Of a stretch of DNA of 64,000 nt, positions 45,400 through 54,674 are shown in pieces (the first letter of the stretch is position 1; each line of letters starts with the position of its first letter). The notes under the pieces were generated by a model. It ran no database searches. It saw only the letters and a program-made list of their open reading frames with translations, and was not told where the DNA came from. Source of the DNA: Acrocarpospora catenulata (lineage in GTDB: Bacteria; Actinomycetota; Actinomycetes; Streptosporangiales; Streptosporangiaceae); NCBI RefSeq assembly GCF_018476525.1, contig NZ_JAHCST010000039.1, positions 1 through 64,000 of the forward strand, written 5' to 3'. The translations under genes and the position numbers were made by a program.

Positions 45400-46335
45400 A
45401 TCACAGTCGGAGAACTAGGCGAATTCGGAGTAGTTGGTCGCATTGCGGGGCGTCTGTCCCAAGGTGTGGCGGTGCAACTCGGACCCGGCGACGACGCCGC
45501 GGTCGTCGCGGCACCGGACGGTCGGGTGGTCGTGACAACGGACTTGCTCCTTGAGGGTAGACATTTCCGCCGTGATTGGTCCAGTGGGTATGAAATCGGG
45601 CGTAAAGCGGCGGCACAGAACCTTGCCGACGTCGTTGCCATGGGGGCCAGGCCGACCGCGCTGGTGGTCGGGCTCGGGCTGCCCGCCGACGCGCCCGTGT
45701 CCTGGCTGGACGCCCTCGCCGACGGCTTCCGCGACGAGACCGCCCTGGTTGGGGCCAGCGTGGCCGGGGGCGACATCGCCCGCTCCGCCACCGTGGTGCT
45801 CGGTGTCACGGCCATGGGCGACCTCGGCGGGCGGGCGCCGGTCACCCGCTCGGGGGCCAGGCCGGGGGACGTGATCGCCATCGCGGGGCGGCTGGGGTAC
45901 GCGGCGGCGGGGCTGGCCCTGCTGCACGCCTCCGTCGACCGGTTCCCCGAACTGCTGGACGCGCACCGGCGGCCGGAACCGCCCTACGCGTGCGGGCCGG
46001 AGGCCGCGGAACTCGGGGCGACGGCGATGCTGGACGTGAGCGACGGGCTCCTCCAGGACCTAGGCCACGTTGCGGCGGCCAGTGAGGTGGGGATCGTGCT
46101 CGACCCTGCTTCCTTCGAGGTAGGCGCGCTGGCCGAGGCGGCGGCCACGCTGGGGGTCGATCCGCTGGAGTGGGCGCTCACCGGGGGTGATGATCACGCT
46201 CTCGCCGCCGCCTTTCCCCGAGGGGTACGGCTTCCGCCGCATTGGCGGGTGGTCGGGGAGGTTGTCGACGGTACGGGGGTGCGGGTCACCGGGTGGGAGT
46301 CCGCCGCCGGGGGCTGGGATCACTTCCGGGGATGA
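45400..46335 (+). CDS. thiL: Thiamine-monophosphate kinase, apparent AUC start
   Basis: 311 residues if begun at ATC 45400. The family N-terminus (TVGELGEFGVVGRIAGRL) is present in frame from 45403, and AGGAGG (45388-45393) sits six bases before the ATC. No in-frame ATG, GTG or TTG exists between the stop at 45352 and the GTG at 45466, and starting at 45466 would cut off conserved sequence. Motifs: LGPGDDAAVV, MLDVSDGLLQDLGH, TGGDDHAL. It phosphorylates thiamine monophosphate to the cofactor diphosphate. Confidence 0.9.
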   Translation: MTVGELGEFGVVGRIAGRLSQGVAVQLGPGDDAAVVAAPDGRVVVTTDLLLEGRHFRRDWSSGYEIGRKAAAQNLADVVAMGARPTALVVGLGLPADAPVSWLDALADGFRDETALVGASVAGGDIARSATVVLGVTAMGDLGGRAPVTRSGARPGDVIAIAGRLGYAAAGLALLHASVDRFPELLDAHRRPEPPYACGPEAAELGATAMLDVSDGLLQDLGHVAAASEVGIVLDPASFEVGALAEAAATLGVDPLEWALTGGDDHALAAAFPRGVRLPPHWRVVGEVVDGTGVRVTGWESAAGGWDHFRG

Positions 46336-46406
46336 TGTGAAATTTGTGACAAAGGCGTTTTAGATCTGTTATGAAGTATGACGGTCGCCAACAGGAAGGA
46401 CCGTCG

Positions 46407-47630
46407 ATGGGTCGGCACACGAGTGGACGACAGAACGGCGAGGACGCGGAGAATCCCTCCGAGGAGGGATCCGAGCAGTTCACGCAATGGCTCGGGCACC
46501 TGACCGGGGACGGGCCCGACCTGTCGTACCGGTGGCCCGAAGACGCCACCTCGTCACCCGCCTCGCCTTCCTCTCCCTCCGCGCCCCCATCGCGGGATTC
46601 GGCTTCGGAGGAGCAGCCGTACATCCACCCGGCCTACCGCTGGGATCTCCCCGCCAAGCCGAAGCCCGCGGGCGATGACGGCATGGTTTTCGACCGCCAG
46701 GTCCGCCCGGATCGGGGACAGCCGTACGCGGCGCCGGTGCCGGATCAGCCCTCGCCGGAGGTCACCTACCGGTGGCCGGAGGAGCCCACGGAGATCGCGG
46801 GAGCTCCGCAGACCGTGGAAATCTCCGGTCCCGAGCCGGTCGATCTCGCGTCTCGTTCCCGGTTCGGGAAGGCGGCGCTGCTGTCCGGAATCTCCGTGCT
46901 GGCGGCGGTGGGGCTCACGTTCGCGGGTGTGCGGCTGGTCGGCAGCAACACCTCACTGGTCCTGGAACCGCCGGCCGCCAGCTGCGCGCCCGGAACCTGC
47001 GAGGCGGCGCCCGCCAGGACCGGGGCGCTGCCCGATCCGCTGGACACGGCCACCGCCACGCCGGAGGCCGCGCCCACCACGGCGTCTCCGGAACCGAGCC
47101 CGTCCGAGGCGGAAGCCGCGCCCGTCAAGGTCAAATCGGCGCCCTCGCCTTCGGCGGTACGGCCGACGCCCAGCCGTACCCCCAAGCCCAAGAAGTCGGC
47201 CACTCCCAGCCCGACCCCCACCGAGGAGCCCACCCGGGCGGACGTGGGCCTGGAGGAGGGGGGTGAGCCGTCCGGCACCTCGCCCTCGCCGTCGCCTGCG
47301 CGTCTGCGGTCGGCGGTTCCGCACGTCACAGTGGGCTTCGAGGTCTTCCAGGAGGATCCGGAGGGCTACAGCGCTCGGCTCATCGTGCAAACGGATCGTG
47401 ATATTTCCGGTCTGTCGCTCACCATTCCGTTCACCGGCGAACTGCTCACCGTCGGCGGCGCCGAGGCCACGGTGCACGGCGACCGGCTGACCCTGACCTC
47501 CGCCACGCCGCTGCTCGCCGGTGAGGAGCTCGTCATCAGCCTGATCGCCAACGGCACCCCCGAGCCACCGGCCGAATGCACCGTCAAGGGCGGAGACTGC
47601 GCTATCGCCGGACCCCCTTCGATCGGCTGA
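46407..47630 (+). CDS. Single-pass membrane protein with Pro/Ser/Thr-rich linker
   Basis: 407 residues from the ATG at 46407, with AGGAAGGA six bases from it. A cytoplasmic N-terminal part of about 150 residues carries two YRWPE-type repeats (LSYRWPEDA, VTYRWPEEP) and a related AYRWDLP. One helix follows (AALLSGISVLAAVGLTFAGV). Outside lie a long Pro/Ser/Thr/Lys linker and an all-beta C-terminal domain of about 100 residues with two Cys near the end. I do not recognise the family. Its stop overlaps the start of the next gene by one base. Confidence 0.72.
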   Translation: MGRHTSGRQNGEDAENPSEEGSEQFTQWLGHLTGDGPDLSYRWPEDATSSPASPSSPSAPPSRDSASEEQPYIHPAYRWDLPAKPKPAGDDGMVFDRQVRPDRGQPYAAPVPDQPSPEVTYRWPEEPTEIAGAPQTVEISGPEPVDLASRSRFGKAALLSGISVLAAVGLTFAGVRLVGSNTSLVLEPPAASCAPGTCEAAPARTGALPDPLDTATATPEAAPTTASPEPSPSEAEAAPVKVKSAPSPSAVRPTPSRTPKPKKSATPSPTPTEEPTRADVGLEEGGEPSGTSPSPSPARLRSAVPHVTVGFEVFQEDPEGYSARLIVQTDRDISGLSLTIPFTGELLTVGGAEATVHGDRLTLTSATPLLAGEELVISLIANGTPEPPAECTVKGGDCAIAGPPSIG

Positions 47631-48550
47631 TGCTCGCCGCGCAGATCGCTTCGGCCATCCGTGGCCTGGCCGCCGGGGACGCGCTGGGCGTGCCCTGGGA
47701 GACCGCGCCACCGGAGAAGATCGACCGAGCCCGGCTTCACGAGCTGCCCGCCAGCCGTGACTGGCCGCCCGGCGCAACCTCCGACGACACCGACCAGATG
47801 CTGATTGTGGCCCGGCTGCTCGCGGACACCTTGGGTCAGCCGACTGCTGAGGAGTTCATGCGTCGGTTGTCCGCCCAGGCCGGCGAGATTCGGGGGCTGG
47901 GCTCGACCACCAGGCGCGCCTTGCGGGATTTCGCCGAAACCGGCCGCGTCGCCAACCCCGGGGTGCTGATCTCCTCTGCCGGGGCGCTGATCTCCTCCGA
48001 CATTTCGGACATGCGGCGAGCGAGCAACGGTGCCGCCATGCGGATCGCCCCCGTGGGCTGGATGGTCCCCGCCGGCCAGGCGCGGCGACGACGCGAACTG
48101 GTCGTGGAGCTGTCCCGCGGCACCCATGGCCATCCGGTCGCGATCGGCGCGGCGGCCATCGTGGCGGCCATGGCCGCGTACGCGATCGAGGACCCGGACG
48201 GCATCCTGCCCGCCGCGGTCGCCGAAGCCGAATGGCTGTCGATGCCGGAATTCGCCGACGTCCGCCACGCCGCCGAAGGATCGTGGACCCCGCCCTCCGG
48301 CGGGATCAGCGTCCTGGCGGCCCCCACCGTCGCCGCCGTCACCCACGCCATCCACCACTCCACCGACCTGGCCACCGCCCAGACCTTCGCGGTGACCATG
48401 GGCGGCGACACCGACACCGTGGCCGCCATCGTGGGCGGCATCCTCGGCGCGGTCCCCGGCCAGCCCGTACCCCCGTGGTGGGACAAGGTCCACTTCCCCG
48501 CCGACCCGGAGGCCGACGCCCTGGCCGCCCGGCTCGCCGAGCTCCGATAG
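47630..48550 (+). CDS. ADP-ribosylglycohydrolase family protein
   Basis: 306 residues from an ATG sharing its A with the previous stop (TGATG), so translation is coupled. Starts AIRGLAAGDALGVPWE; the metal site motif is TSDDTDQM and a second acidic cluster is TMGGDTDTVAAIVGGILGA. DraG-type enzymes remove ADP-ribose from Arg, or act on related N- or O-glycosides, using two metal ions. No ADP-ribosyltransferase is visible in the window. Confidence 0.9.
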   Translation: MLAAQIASAIRGLAAGDALGVPWETAPPEKIDRARLHELPASRDWPPGATSDDTDQMLIVARLLADTLGQPTAEEFMRRLSAQAGEIRGLGSTTRRALRDFAETGRVANPGVLISSAGALISSDISDMRRASNGAAMRIAPVGWMVPAGQARRRRELVVELSRGTHGHPVAIGAAAIVAAMAAYAIEDPDGILPAAVAEAEWLSMPEFADVRHAAEGSWTPPSGGISVLAAPTVAAVTHAIHHSTDLATAQTFAVTMGGDTDTVAAIVGGILGAVPGQPVPPWWDKVHFPADPEADALAARLAELR

Positions 48551-48559
48551 GTTCCTCGC

Positions 48560-48931
48560 ATGATCGTTCCTGGGCCGGTGGTGCCCGACGGCGGCGGGTA
48601 CCGGCATTCGTACGAGGTGGGCGGGTCCGCCCGGGTGGTGTACGTCTCCGGGCAGATTCCGGTCACGCCGGACGGACAGGTGCCGGAGGGTTTCCCGGCC
48701 CAGTGCCGTCAGGTGTGGGCCAACGTGGCCTCGGCGCTGGCCGCGCACGGGATGGAGCTCTCCGATCTGGTGAAGGTCACCACGTACCTGTCGGACCGGG
48801 CGTACCGGCGGGAGAACTCCGAGATCCGGCGCGAGGTGCTGAACGGTCACGCCCCCGCGCTGACGGTGATCATCGCCGGGATCTACGACGAGGCGTGGTT
48901 GCTGGAGATCGAGGCGGTCGCGGCGCGGTAG
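48560..48931 (+). CDS. RidA/YjgF-family protein
   Basis: 123 residues. [14 protein letters not shown] and the C-terminal [22 protein letters not shown] follow the RidA plan. The usual catalytic Arg position in the R-x-x-V/A motif is here not clearly conserved (HAPALTVI), so imine deaminase activity is doubtful. 9 bp after the glycohydrolase gene, probably the same operon. Confidence 0.82.
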   Translation: MIVPGPVVPDGGGYRHSYEVGGSARVVYVSGQIPVTPDGQVPEGFPAQCRQVWANVASALAAHGMELSDLVKVTTYLSDRAYRRENSEIRREVLNGHAPALTVIIAGIYDEAWLLEIEAVAAR

Positions 48932-49061
48932 CGGCCTGTCACGCAACCTTGACCCGGCAATTCGCGGCCCCCGCCCTCGACCGAATCCGGGCCAAGGTTC
49001 GGAGACACCCCACTGGCGCCCTCCTCCGGGCCCCGGGAACCGGGCTGGTTGGATGGTGGGC

Positions 49062-49862
49062 ATGACTCCCGCACGTGTGCTGACGGTGGCCGGTTCGGAT
49101 TCCGGTGGTGGCGCCGGCATTCAGGCCGATCTCAAGACGATGCTGGCCCTCGGGGTGCACGGCATGAGCGTGGTCGCGGCGGTGACCGCGCAGAACTCGG
49201 TGGGGGTGCAGGGGTACTGGGAGCTCCCGGTGGAGGCCGTCCAGGCCCAGCTGGCCTCGGTGCTCGGGGACATCGGGGTGCAGGCGGTGAAGACCGGCAT
49301 GCTCGCGTCTCCGGCGCTGGTGGCGGCGGTCGCGGAGGTGCTTGCCACGGTGGACGCGCCTGTGGTGGTCGACCCGGTCGGGGTGTCCAAGCACGGCGAC
49401 TCGCTGCTCGCGCCCGAGGCGGTGGGCAACGTGAAAACCCGCCTGCTGCCCACGGCCACCGTGGTCACCCCCAACCTCTGGGAGGTGGAGCAGCTCACCG
49501 GCGTCAAGGTCGAGGACGAGGACGATCTCCCCAGGGCGGCCGACGCGATCCTCGCCCTGGGCCCGAAATGGGCGCTCATCAAGGGCGGCCACCTCCCTGG
49601 CGAGGCGGTCGACCTGCTCACCGACGGCACCATCGAACACCACTACCGCGCCGAACGCCTGGACAACCGCCACACCCACGGCACCGGTTGCACCCTGGCC
49701 AGCGCCATCGCCTCATACCTGGCCCTCGGCCACGACATGCCCACAGCGGTGGAACAGGCCAAGACGTACGTCACCGGAGCCATCGCCCACGGCTTCCCCC
49801 TGGGCGTGGGAATCGGCCCAGTGGACCACGGCTGGCGCTGGCGAAACGACGAGCTGCCGTAA
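49062..49862 (+). CDS. thiD: Hydroxymethylpyrimidine (phosphate) kinase
   Basis: 266 residues from the ATG at 49062 (another at 49053). [19 protein letters not shown] is the substrate site and [14 protein letters not shown] holds the catalytic Asp/anion hole region. It phosphorylates HMP and HMP-P for thiamine synthesis. ThiL, which finishes the cofactor, is 3 kb upstream. A small hairpin (CCCGA/TCGGG at 49866-49880) follows the stop. The rest of 49881-50085 holds only GC-rich pairings. Confidence 0.94.
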   Translation: MTPARVLTVAGSDSGGGAGIQADLKTMLALGVHGMSVVAAVTAQNSVGVQGYWELPVEAVQAQLASVLGDIGVQAVKTGMLASPALVAAVAEVLATVDAPVVVDPVGVSKHGDSLLAPEAVGNVKTRLLPTATVVTPNLWEVEQLTGVKVEDEDDLPRAADAILALGPKWALIKGGHLPGEAVDLLTDGTIEHHYRAERLDNRHTHGTGCTLASAIASYLALGHDMPTAVEQAKTYVTGAIAHGFPLGVGIGPVDHGWRWRNDELP

Positions 49863-50088
49863 ATCCCGAGCATGTCGGGTCGGCGGCCACCCTTCTCGGC
49901 GAAACCGGCCCCTGACCCGGAGGGGTCCCAAGGGCGGTTGGGATTGCCTCGGCTGCCAATTTCCTGTGTGTGGAGGCGACACCCGGGGATTCTGGTCGCC
50001 GTGGTCCTCCCGCCCACCCGCCCCCTCCATTACCGTTGGGCCCCGCCCACCCCCCGGTAACCAATGTCCCGCGGGGCAAGGAATGCGA

Positions 50089-50114
50089 AAACCCGCCACG
50101 AGGGTGGCGGGTTT
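50089..50114 (-). terminator. Terminator of rpmB
   Basis: AAACCCGCCAC and GTGGCGGGTTT form a perfect 11-bp stem with a 4-nt loop. On the minus strand it ends in a run of four T, 15 bp past the rpmB stop. Confidence 0.88.
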
Positions 50115-50129
50115 CGTCAAGGGGTGGGG

Positions 50130-50315
50130 CTAGCGGGTGACCTTGCCTGCCTTGATGCAGGAGGTGCACACGTTGAGCCGCTTCGGCGTCCCGTTGACCG
50201 TCGCGCGCACGGTCTGGATGTTCGGCTTCCAGTTCCGCCGGGTGCGGCGGTGCGAGTGGGAGACGTTGTTGCCGAAGATCGGCTTCTTAGCGCAGACGTC
50301 GCAGACGGAAGCCAC
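50130..50315 (-). CDS. rpmB: Ribosomal protein bL28, zinc-binding form
   Basis: 61 residues from the GTG at 50315. An ATG two codons upstream is only 2 bases from the AGGAG, while the GTG is 8 bases away and gives the usual start. Two CxxC pairs (CDVC and CTSC) make this the zinc-ribbon form. [17 protein letters not shown] is the L28 signature. Large-subunit protein. Divergent from the FakA-like gene. Confidence 0.95.
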   Translation of the reverse strand: MASVCDVCAKKPIFGNNVSHSHRRTRRNWKPNIQTVRATVNGTPKRLNVCTSCIKAGKVTR

Positions 50316-50568
50316 GGTCATCGCTCCTTCAGATCAAGTCTTAGATCAGTCGATACGGCCCGGCCCGCCGAGGGGCGGCTCTTACGAGCATGCCGGGACA
50401 ACCGGCTGGCCACACGAGGATAGCCGATTCCGGCCGCTGCACGCCAAACGCGGGCACGGCAGATCGGGATAACCTCGTACCTGCCAACGGTAGCGCATCG
50501 GGGGAGCAGACCGGCTGCCGTCCGCCCAGGCCGGGCCGAACGGCGGTCTGAGGAGCGGAGGGCTGATC

Positions 50569-52119
50569 ATGCTGGAGGTGCTCGATCCGGCGGCGGTCCG
50601 GCGCTGGGCACGCTGGTCCGCGGAGGCCCTGAGCGGCGCCCGAGCGGAGATCGACGCGCTGAACGTGTTCCCCGTACCCGACGGCGACACCGGCACCAAC
50701 CTGCACCTGACCCTGCTGGCGGCGGCCGAGGCGCTGGACGCGCTGCCACCGGACGCCGGGCCGGACAAAACCTGGCAGACGCTGGCCCACGGGGCGCTGC
50801 TCGGGGCCAGGGGCAACTCCGGAGTCATCGTCAGCCAGGCCCTCCGAGGACTGGCCGAGGCGCTGCGGCAGGCCGAGGGACGCGGCGGGGATCTCCGGAA
50901 CGGGCTGGTGCTGGCCGCCCGGCTGGCCAGGGACGCGGTGGTCCGCCCGGTGGAGGGAACCGTGCTGAGCGTGCTGGCCGCCGTGGCGGCAGCCGTACCG
51001 GAGGGGGATCTCGGCGCGGTCGCGACGGCGGCGGCGCGCGAGGGACGGCGGGCCCTCGGCCGGACCACCGGGCAGCTGGACGTGCTGGCGCGCAGCGGGG
51101 TGGTGGACGCGGGCGCCGCCGGACTGGTGATCCTGCTGGAGACACTGGCCGAAGTGGTGCTGGAGGCCCGCGCGGACCAGCACGAGGTGCCCGCGCCGCA
51201 GACCCGGGTCACGCCTCCGACCACGGAGGGAGATGCCGGATACGAGGTGATGTATCTGCTCCACGCCGATGACACGTCGATCGACCGGCTTCGCGGGGAG
51301 CTGGACCGGCTGGGCGAGTCGCTGGTGATCGTCGGCGGCGACGGGCTCTGGAACGTCCACGTCCACACCGACGACGCCGGGGCGGCGATCGAAGCCGCGC
51401 TGGAGGTGGGCAGGCCGTACCGGATCCGGGTGAGCCACCTCGGCGGCGGGGCGCCGCGGGCAAGGCGCGGGGTGGTCGCGGTCGCCGCCGGCACCGGGCT
51501 GGCGGCCCTGTTCCAGCAGGCCGGGGCGGTCGTGGTACGGCGGGAGCCCGGCTCCAGCCCGCCGCTGGCCGCCCTCCTGGAGGCGATCAGAGAGGCGGGT
51601 ACGGAGGTCAGCGTCCTGCCCAACGACACCGGCGTGCGCGCGGTCGCCGCGGCCGCCGCCGAGATCGCCAGGGACGAGGGCCTGACCGTGAGCGTGCTGC
51701 CCACCAAGGCGTCCGTGCAGGGTCTGGCCGCGCTGGCCGTACACGACCCGCTCAGGAGGTTCGACGACGACGTGGTGGCGATGACCGACGCGGCGGGACA
51801 CACCCGGCACGGCCACGTCTGGATGGCCAACCGGGAGGCGATGACCAGCGCCGGCCTGTGCCGCCCAGGTGACGTGCTCGGCGTGGTCGACGGCGACGTC
51901 TCGCTGATCGGTACGGCGCTGGCCCCGGTCGCCGTGGAGGTAGTCCGGCGCATGGTGTCGGCCAGCAGCGAGTTGGTGACGCTGGTGTCGGGGGCGGACG
52001 CGCCGGAGTCGCTGGTCCGGGCGGTCGAGGATTATCTCGCGGTAGAACGTCCGGATATCGAGGTAGTGCGGGTCGCGGGTGGGCAGGGGGGTTATCCCTT
52101 GCTCATCGGCGTGGAGTGA
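50569..52119 (+). CDS. DAK2-domain protein, FakA-like fatty acid kinase
   Basis: 516 residues. The Dak2 nucleotide domain covers residues 1-200: NVFPVPDGDTGTNLHLT holds the metal-binding Asp residues, and LGARGNSGVIVSQALRG binds phosphate. Middle and C-terminal domains (FakA type) follow, with VHVHTDD in the middle domain. It probably phosphorylates fatty acids held by a FakB (DegV) partner, not seen in the window. GGAGGG six bases before the ATG. 28 bp upstream of recG, as in Streptomyces. Confidence 0.88.
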   Translation: MLEVLDPAAVRRWARWSAEALSGARAEIDALNVFPVPDGDTGTNLHLTLLAAAEALDALPPDAGPDKTWQTLAHGALLGARGNSGVIVSQALRGLAEALRQAEGRGGDLRNGLVLAARLARDAVVRPVEGTVLSVLAAVAAAVPEGDLGAVATAAAREGRRALGRTTGQLDVLARSGVVDAGAAGLVILLETLAEVVLEARADQHEVPAPQTRVTPPTTEGDAGYEVMYLLHADDTSIDRLRGELDRLGESLVIVGGDGLWNVHVHTDDAGAAIEAALEVGRPYRIRVSHLGGGAPRARRGVVAVAAGTGLAALFQQAGAVVVRREPGSSPPLAALLEAIREAGTEVSVLPNDTGVRAVAAAAAEIARDEGLTVSVLPTKASVQGLAALAVHDPLRRFDDDVVAMTDAAGHTRHGHVWMANREAMTSAGLCRPGDVLGVVDGDVSLIGTALAPVAVEVVRRMVSASSELVTLVSGADAPESLVRAVEDYLAVERPDIEVVRVAGGQGGYPLLIGVE

Positions 52120-52147
52120 ATCCTGTCGGTCGGAGGTTGTAGAACTG

Positions 52148-54319
52148 GTGGACGTGACCAGGTTCGACGAGCCCCTGAAGCTGGCGGTCGGGGCGAAGAC
52201 GGCCGCGCCGCTGGAGAGCGCGCTCGGCATCGCCACCGTGGGCGAGCTGCTCCGCCACTATCCCCGGCGCTATGCCGAGCGGGGCGAGCTGACGCCGATC
52301 GCCTCCCTGGAGCATGACGATCACGTGACCGTGGTCGGCAGGGTGTCGGCGGTGCAGCGGCGGCCGATGAAGAACCGGCAGGGCACCTGGCTCGATGTCG
52401 AGGTCACCGACGGGAAGGACCGGCTGCGCCTGGCGTTCTTCGGCAAGGGGGCGTTCGTCGCGGAGCAGCGCCTCCAGCCCGGCACCGAAGCCACCTTTTC
52501 CGGAAAAGTCAACGTATTCGTCGCCTCGAACGGGACGAAACGGCGGTCCCTCGCCCATCCGGATTACGTCACCGAGGACGAGGAGACCTCCGAGGAGTTC
52601 GCCACCGCCCCGGTGCCGATCTACCCGTCGGCCCAGAACCTGGCCAGCTGGAAGATCCAGCGCGCGGTGCGGACCGTCCTTGACGTGCTGGACCTCGACG
52701 ACCCCCTCCCCGCCGAGCTGCGCCGCCGCCTGCGCCTGCCGGGCCTGGCCGACGCGCTCCGCGACATCCACCGGCCCCGCGACTTCGGGGACGTGGCCAG
52801 GGCCACCAAACGGCTCAAGTTCGACGAGGCGTTCCTGCTCCAGGCCGTGCTGGTCCGGCGGCGCATCGCGGCGGCCGCCCTGCCCGCCCGGGCCCGGCCG
52901 GGGAAGCCGGACGGGCTGCTCGCGGACTTCGACGCCCGGCTGCCGTTCAAGCTCACCGAAGGGCAGCGGGCGGTGGGGGAGGAGATCGCCGCCGACCTGG
53001 CCGTCGAGCATCCGATGCACCGGCTGCTCCAGGGGGAGGTCGGCGCCGGCAAGACCGTGGTCGCGCTGCGGGCGATGCTGCAGGTGGTGGACTCCGGCGG
53101 GCAGGCCGCCCTGCTAGCACCCACCGAGGTGCTCGCCCAGCAGCACCACCGGTCGATCGTGACCATGCTCGGCGACCTGGCCGGAGGCGGCATGTTCGGC
53201 GGGACCGGGGTGGCCCTGCTGACCGGCTCCATGGGCGCGGCGGCGCGCCGCGCCAACCTGCTGGACGCGGCCTCCGGGGCGGCCGGGATCGTCGTCGGCA
53301 CCCACGCGCTGCTCCAGGACAAGGTGCAGTTCGCCGACCTCGGGCTGATCGTGGTGGACGAGCAGCACCGGTTCGGCGTGGAACAGCGCGACGCGCTCCG
53401 CGAGAAGTCCCAGGGCGGGCGGCCGCACGTGCTGGTGATGACCGCCACCCCCATCCCCCGCACGGTCGCGATGACCGTCTTCGGAGACCTGGAGGTCTCC
53501 ACGCTCAGCCAGCTGCCGTCCGGACGGGCGCCCATCACCTCCCACGTCGTGCCGGCCGCCGAGAAGCCGCACTACCTGGAGCGCACCTGGGAGCGGATCC
53601 GGGAGGAGGTCGGGCTCGGACGGCAGGCGTACATCGTCTGCCCCCGAATCGGCGACCAGGAGGGCGACGAGGGCGACCTGTCCGCCGCCGACGACAGCGA
53701 ACGCCGCCCACCCCTGGCCGTGATCGAGGTCGCCGAAATGCTCGCCACCGGCCCCCTGAACGGCCTCAACGTGGCCGTCCTGCACGGCAAACTCCCCCCC
53801 GAGGAGAAGGACGCCATCATGCGCTCCTTCACCCGCGGCGAGACCGACGTCCTGGTCGCCACCACCGTCATCGAGGTCGGCGTAGACGTCCGCAACGCCT
53901 CCGTCATGGTCATCATGGACGCCGACCGCTTCGGCGTCTCCCAACTCCACCAGCTCCGCGGCCGCGTCGGCCGAGGCGGCCTCCCCGGCCTCTGCCTCCT
54001 GGTCACCGACGCCCTCCCAGAAACGCCCGCCCGCGCCCGCCTGGACGCGGTCGCCGCCACCCTGGACGGCTTCGAGCTCTCCCGGGTGGACCTGGAACAA
54101 CGCCGGGAAGGTGATGTTCTCGGCGCGGCCCAATCCGGCCGCAAGTCCTCTCTCCGCATGCTCCAGCTCCTCCGGGACGAAGACGTCATTGAAACCGCCC
54201 GTCAGGAAGCCCTCGCGCTGATGGCTGAAGATCCGCTGCTGGAGTCCCACCCTCAGCTCAAGGCGGAGCTGGATGCGATGGTGGCCGACGAGCGCGCCGA
54301 ATTCCTGGAGAAGACCTGA
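52148..54319 (+). CDS. recG: ATP-dependent DNA helicase RecG
   Basis: 723 residues from the GTG at 52148, with GGAGG 11 bases upstream. The wedge OB domain comes first, then helicase domains: Walker A GEVGAGKTVVAL, DEQH box VVDEQHRFGV, MTATPIPRT, and motif VI QLRGRVGRGG. It remodels stalled replication forks and branch-migrates junctions. In Streptomyces rsmD is the next gene; here 3.4 kb of remnants intervene. Confidence 0.95.
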   Translation: MDVTRFDEPLKLAVGAKTAAPLESALGIATVGELLRHYPRRYAERGELTPIASLEHDDHVTVVGRVSAVQRRPMKNRQGTWLDVEVTDGKDRLRLAFFGKGAFVAEQRLQPGTEATFSGKVNVFVASNGTKRRSLAHPDYVTEDEETSEEFATAPVPIYPSAQNLASWKIQRAVRTVLDVLDLDDPLPAELRRRLRLPGLADALRDIHRPRDFGDVARATKRLKFDEAFLLQAVLVRRRIAAAALPARARPGKPDGLLADFDARLPFKLTEGQRAVGEEIAADLAVEHPMHRLLQGEVGAGKTVVALRAMLQVVDSGGQAALLAPTEVLAQQHHRSIVTMLGDLAGGGMFGGTGVALLTGSMGAAARRANLLDAASGAAGIVVGTHALLQDKVQFADLGLIVVDEQHRFGVEQRDALREKSQGGRPHVLVMTATPIPRTVAMTVFGDLEVSTLSQLPSGRAPITSHVVPAAEKPHYLERTWERIREEVGLGRQAYIVCPRIGDQEGDEGDLSAADDSERRPPLAVIEVAEMLATGPLNGLNVAVLHGKLPPEEKDAIMRSFTRGETDVLVATTVIEVGVDVRNASVMVIMDADRFGVSQLHQLRGRVGRGGLPGLCLLVTDALPETPARARLDAVAATLDGFELSRVDLEQRREGDVLGAAQSGRKSSLRMLQLLRDEDVIETARQEALALMAEDPLLESHPQLKAELDAMVADERAEFLEKT

Positions 54320-54322
54320 TCG

Positions 54323-54445
54323 TCAGCTCTGCGTGGCCTGGCGGGTGCTCCAGACGCGGACGGTGTTGTCCCCGCCAATGGTGATCAGCCGCTGGGCGCT
54401 CCGGTCGAACCGGCCGTCCGTTGCCTTCTCCAAGTGGCCGGTCAT
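54323..54445 (-). pseudogene. WD40-repeat protein C-terminal remnant
   Basis: The minus-strand frame ending at the TGA 54323-54325 reads DRSAQRLITIGGDNTVRVWS before the stop, the last blade of a WD40 propeller. The upstream body is gone, replaced by a transposon-type fragment at 54456. It is likely what is left of an nSTAND or kinase-WD40 gene. Confidence 0.65.
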
Positions 54446-54455
54446 CCGCTGGCGC

Positions 54456-54530
54456 ACGATCATCCATCGGGAGCAACCGCAGCGCGGCGAAGGTGTTCGT
54501 TAAGGCGAGATAGGCCAGGCGAAAGAGCAC
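54456..54530 (-). pseudogene. N-terminal scrap of an integrase-core transposase
   Basis: The minus strand reads LFRLAYLALTNTFAALRLLP followed by MDDR. This resembles the membrane-like N-terminus of actinobacterial rve-type transposases, which continue into a DKDxEILALRHQ segment; here the reading is lost after about 25 codons. Directly abuts the WD40 scrap. 54531-54674 holds nothing I can name. Confidence 0.5.
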
Positions 54531-54674
54531 GACCGGTCATCCTGCCGCACTGTCTCCTTTTCAGGAATCGAAGCCTGCCTACAAGAGAAGCCTTGCAAGG
54601 CTGTGACCTGGATGGATGGAATTGTCGGCAGGCGCAGGGCTGGAGTCGCGTAAACGGGCGACTCCGTCGGCCGG

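Noticed and set aside
45466-46335. thiL starting at the GTG 45466
   Set aside because: It would remove about 22 conserved N-terminal residues and has no ribosome site, unlike the ATC at 45400.
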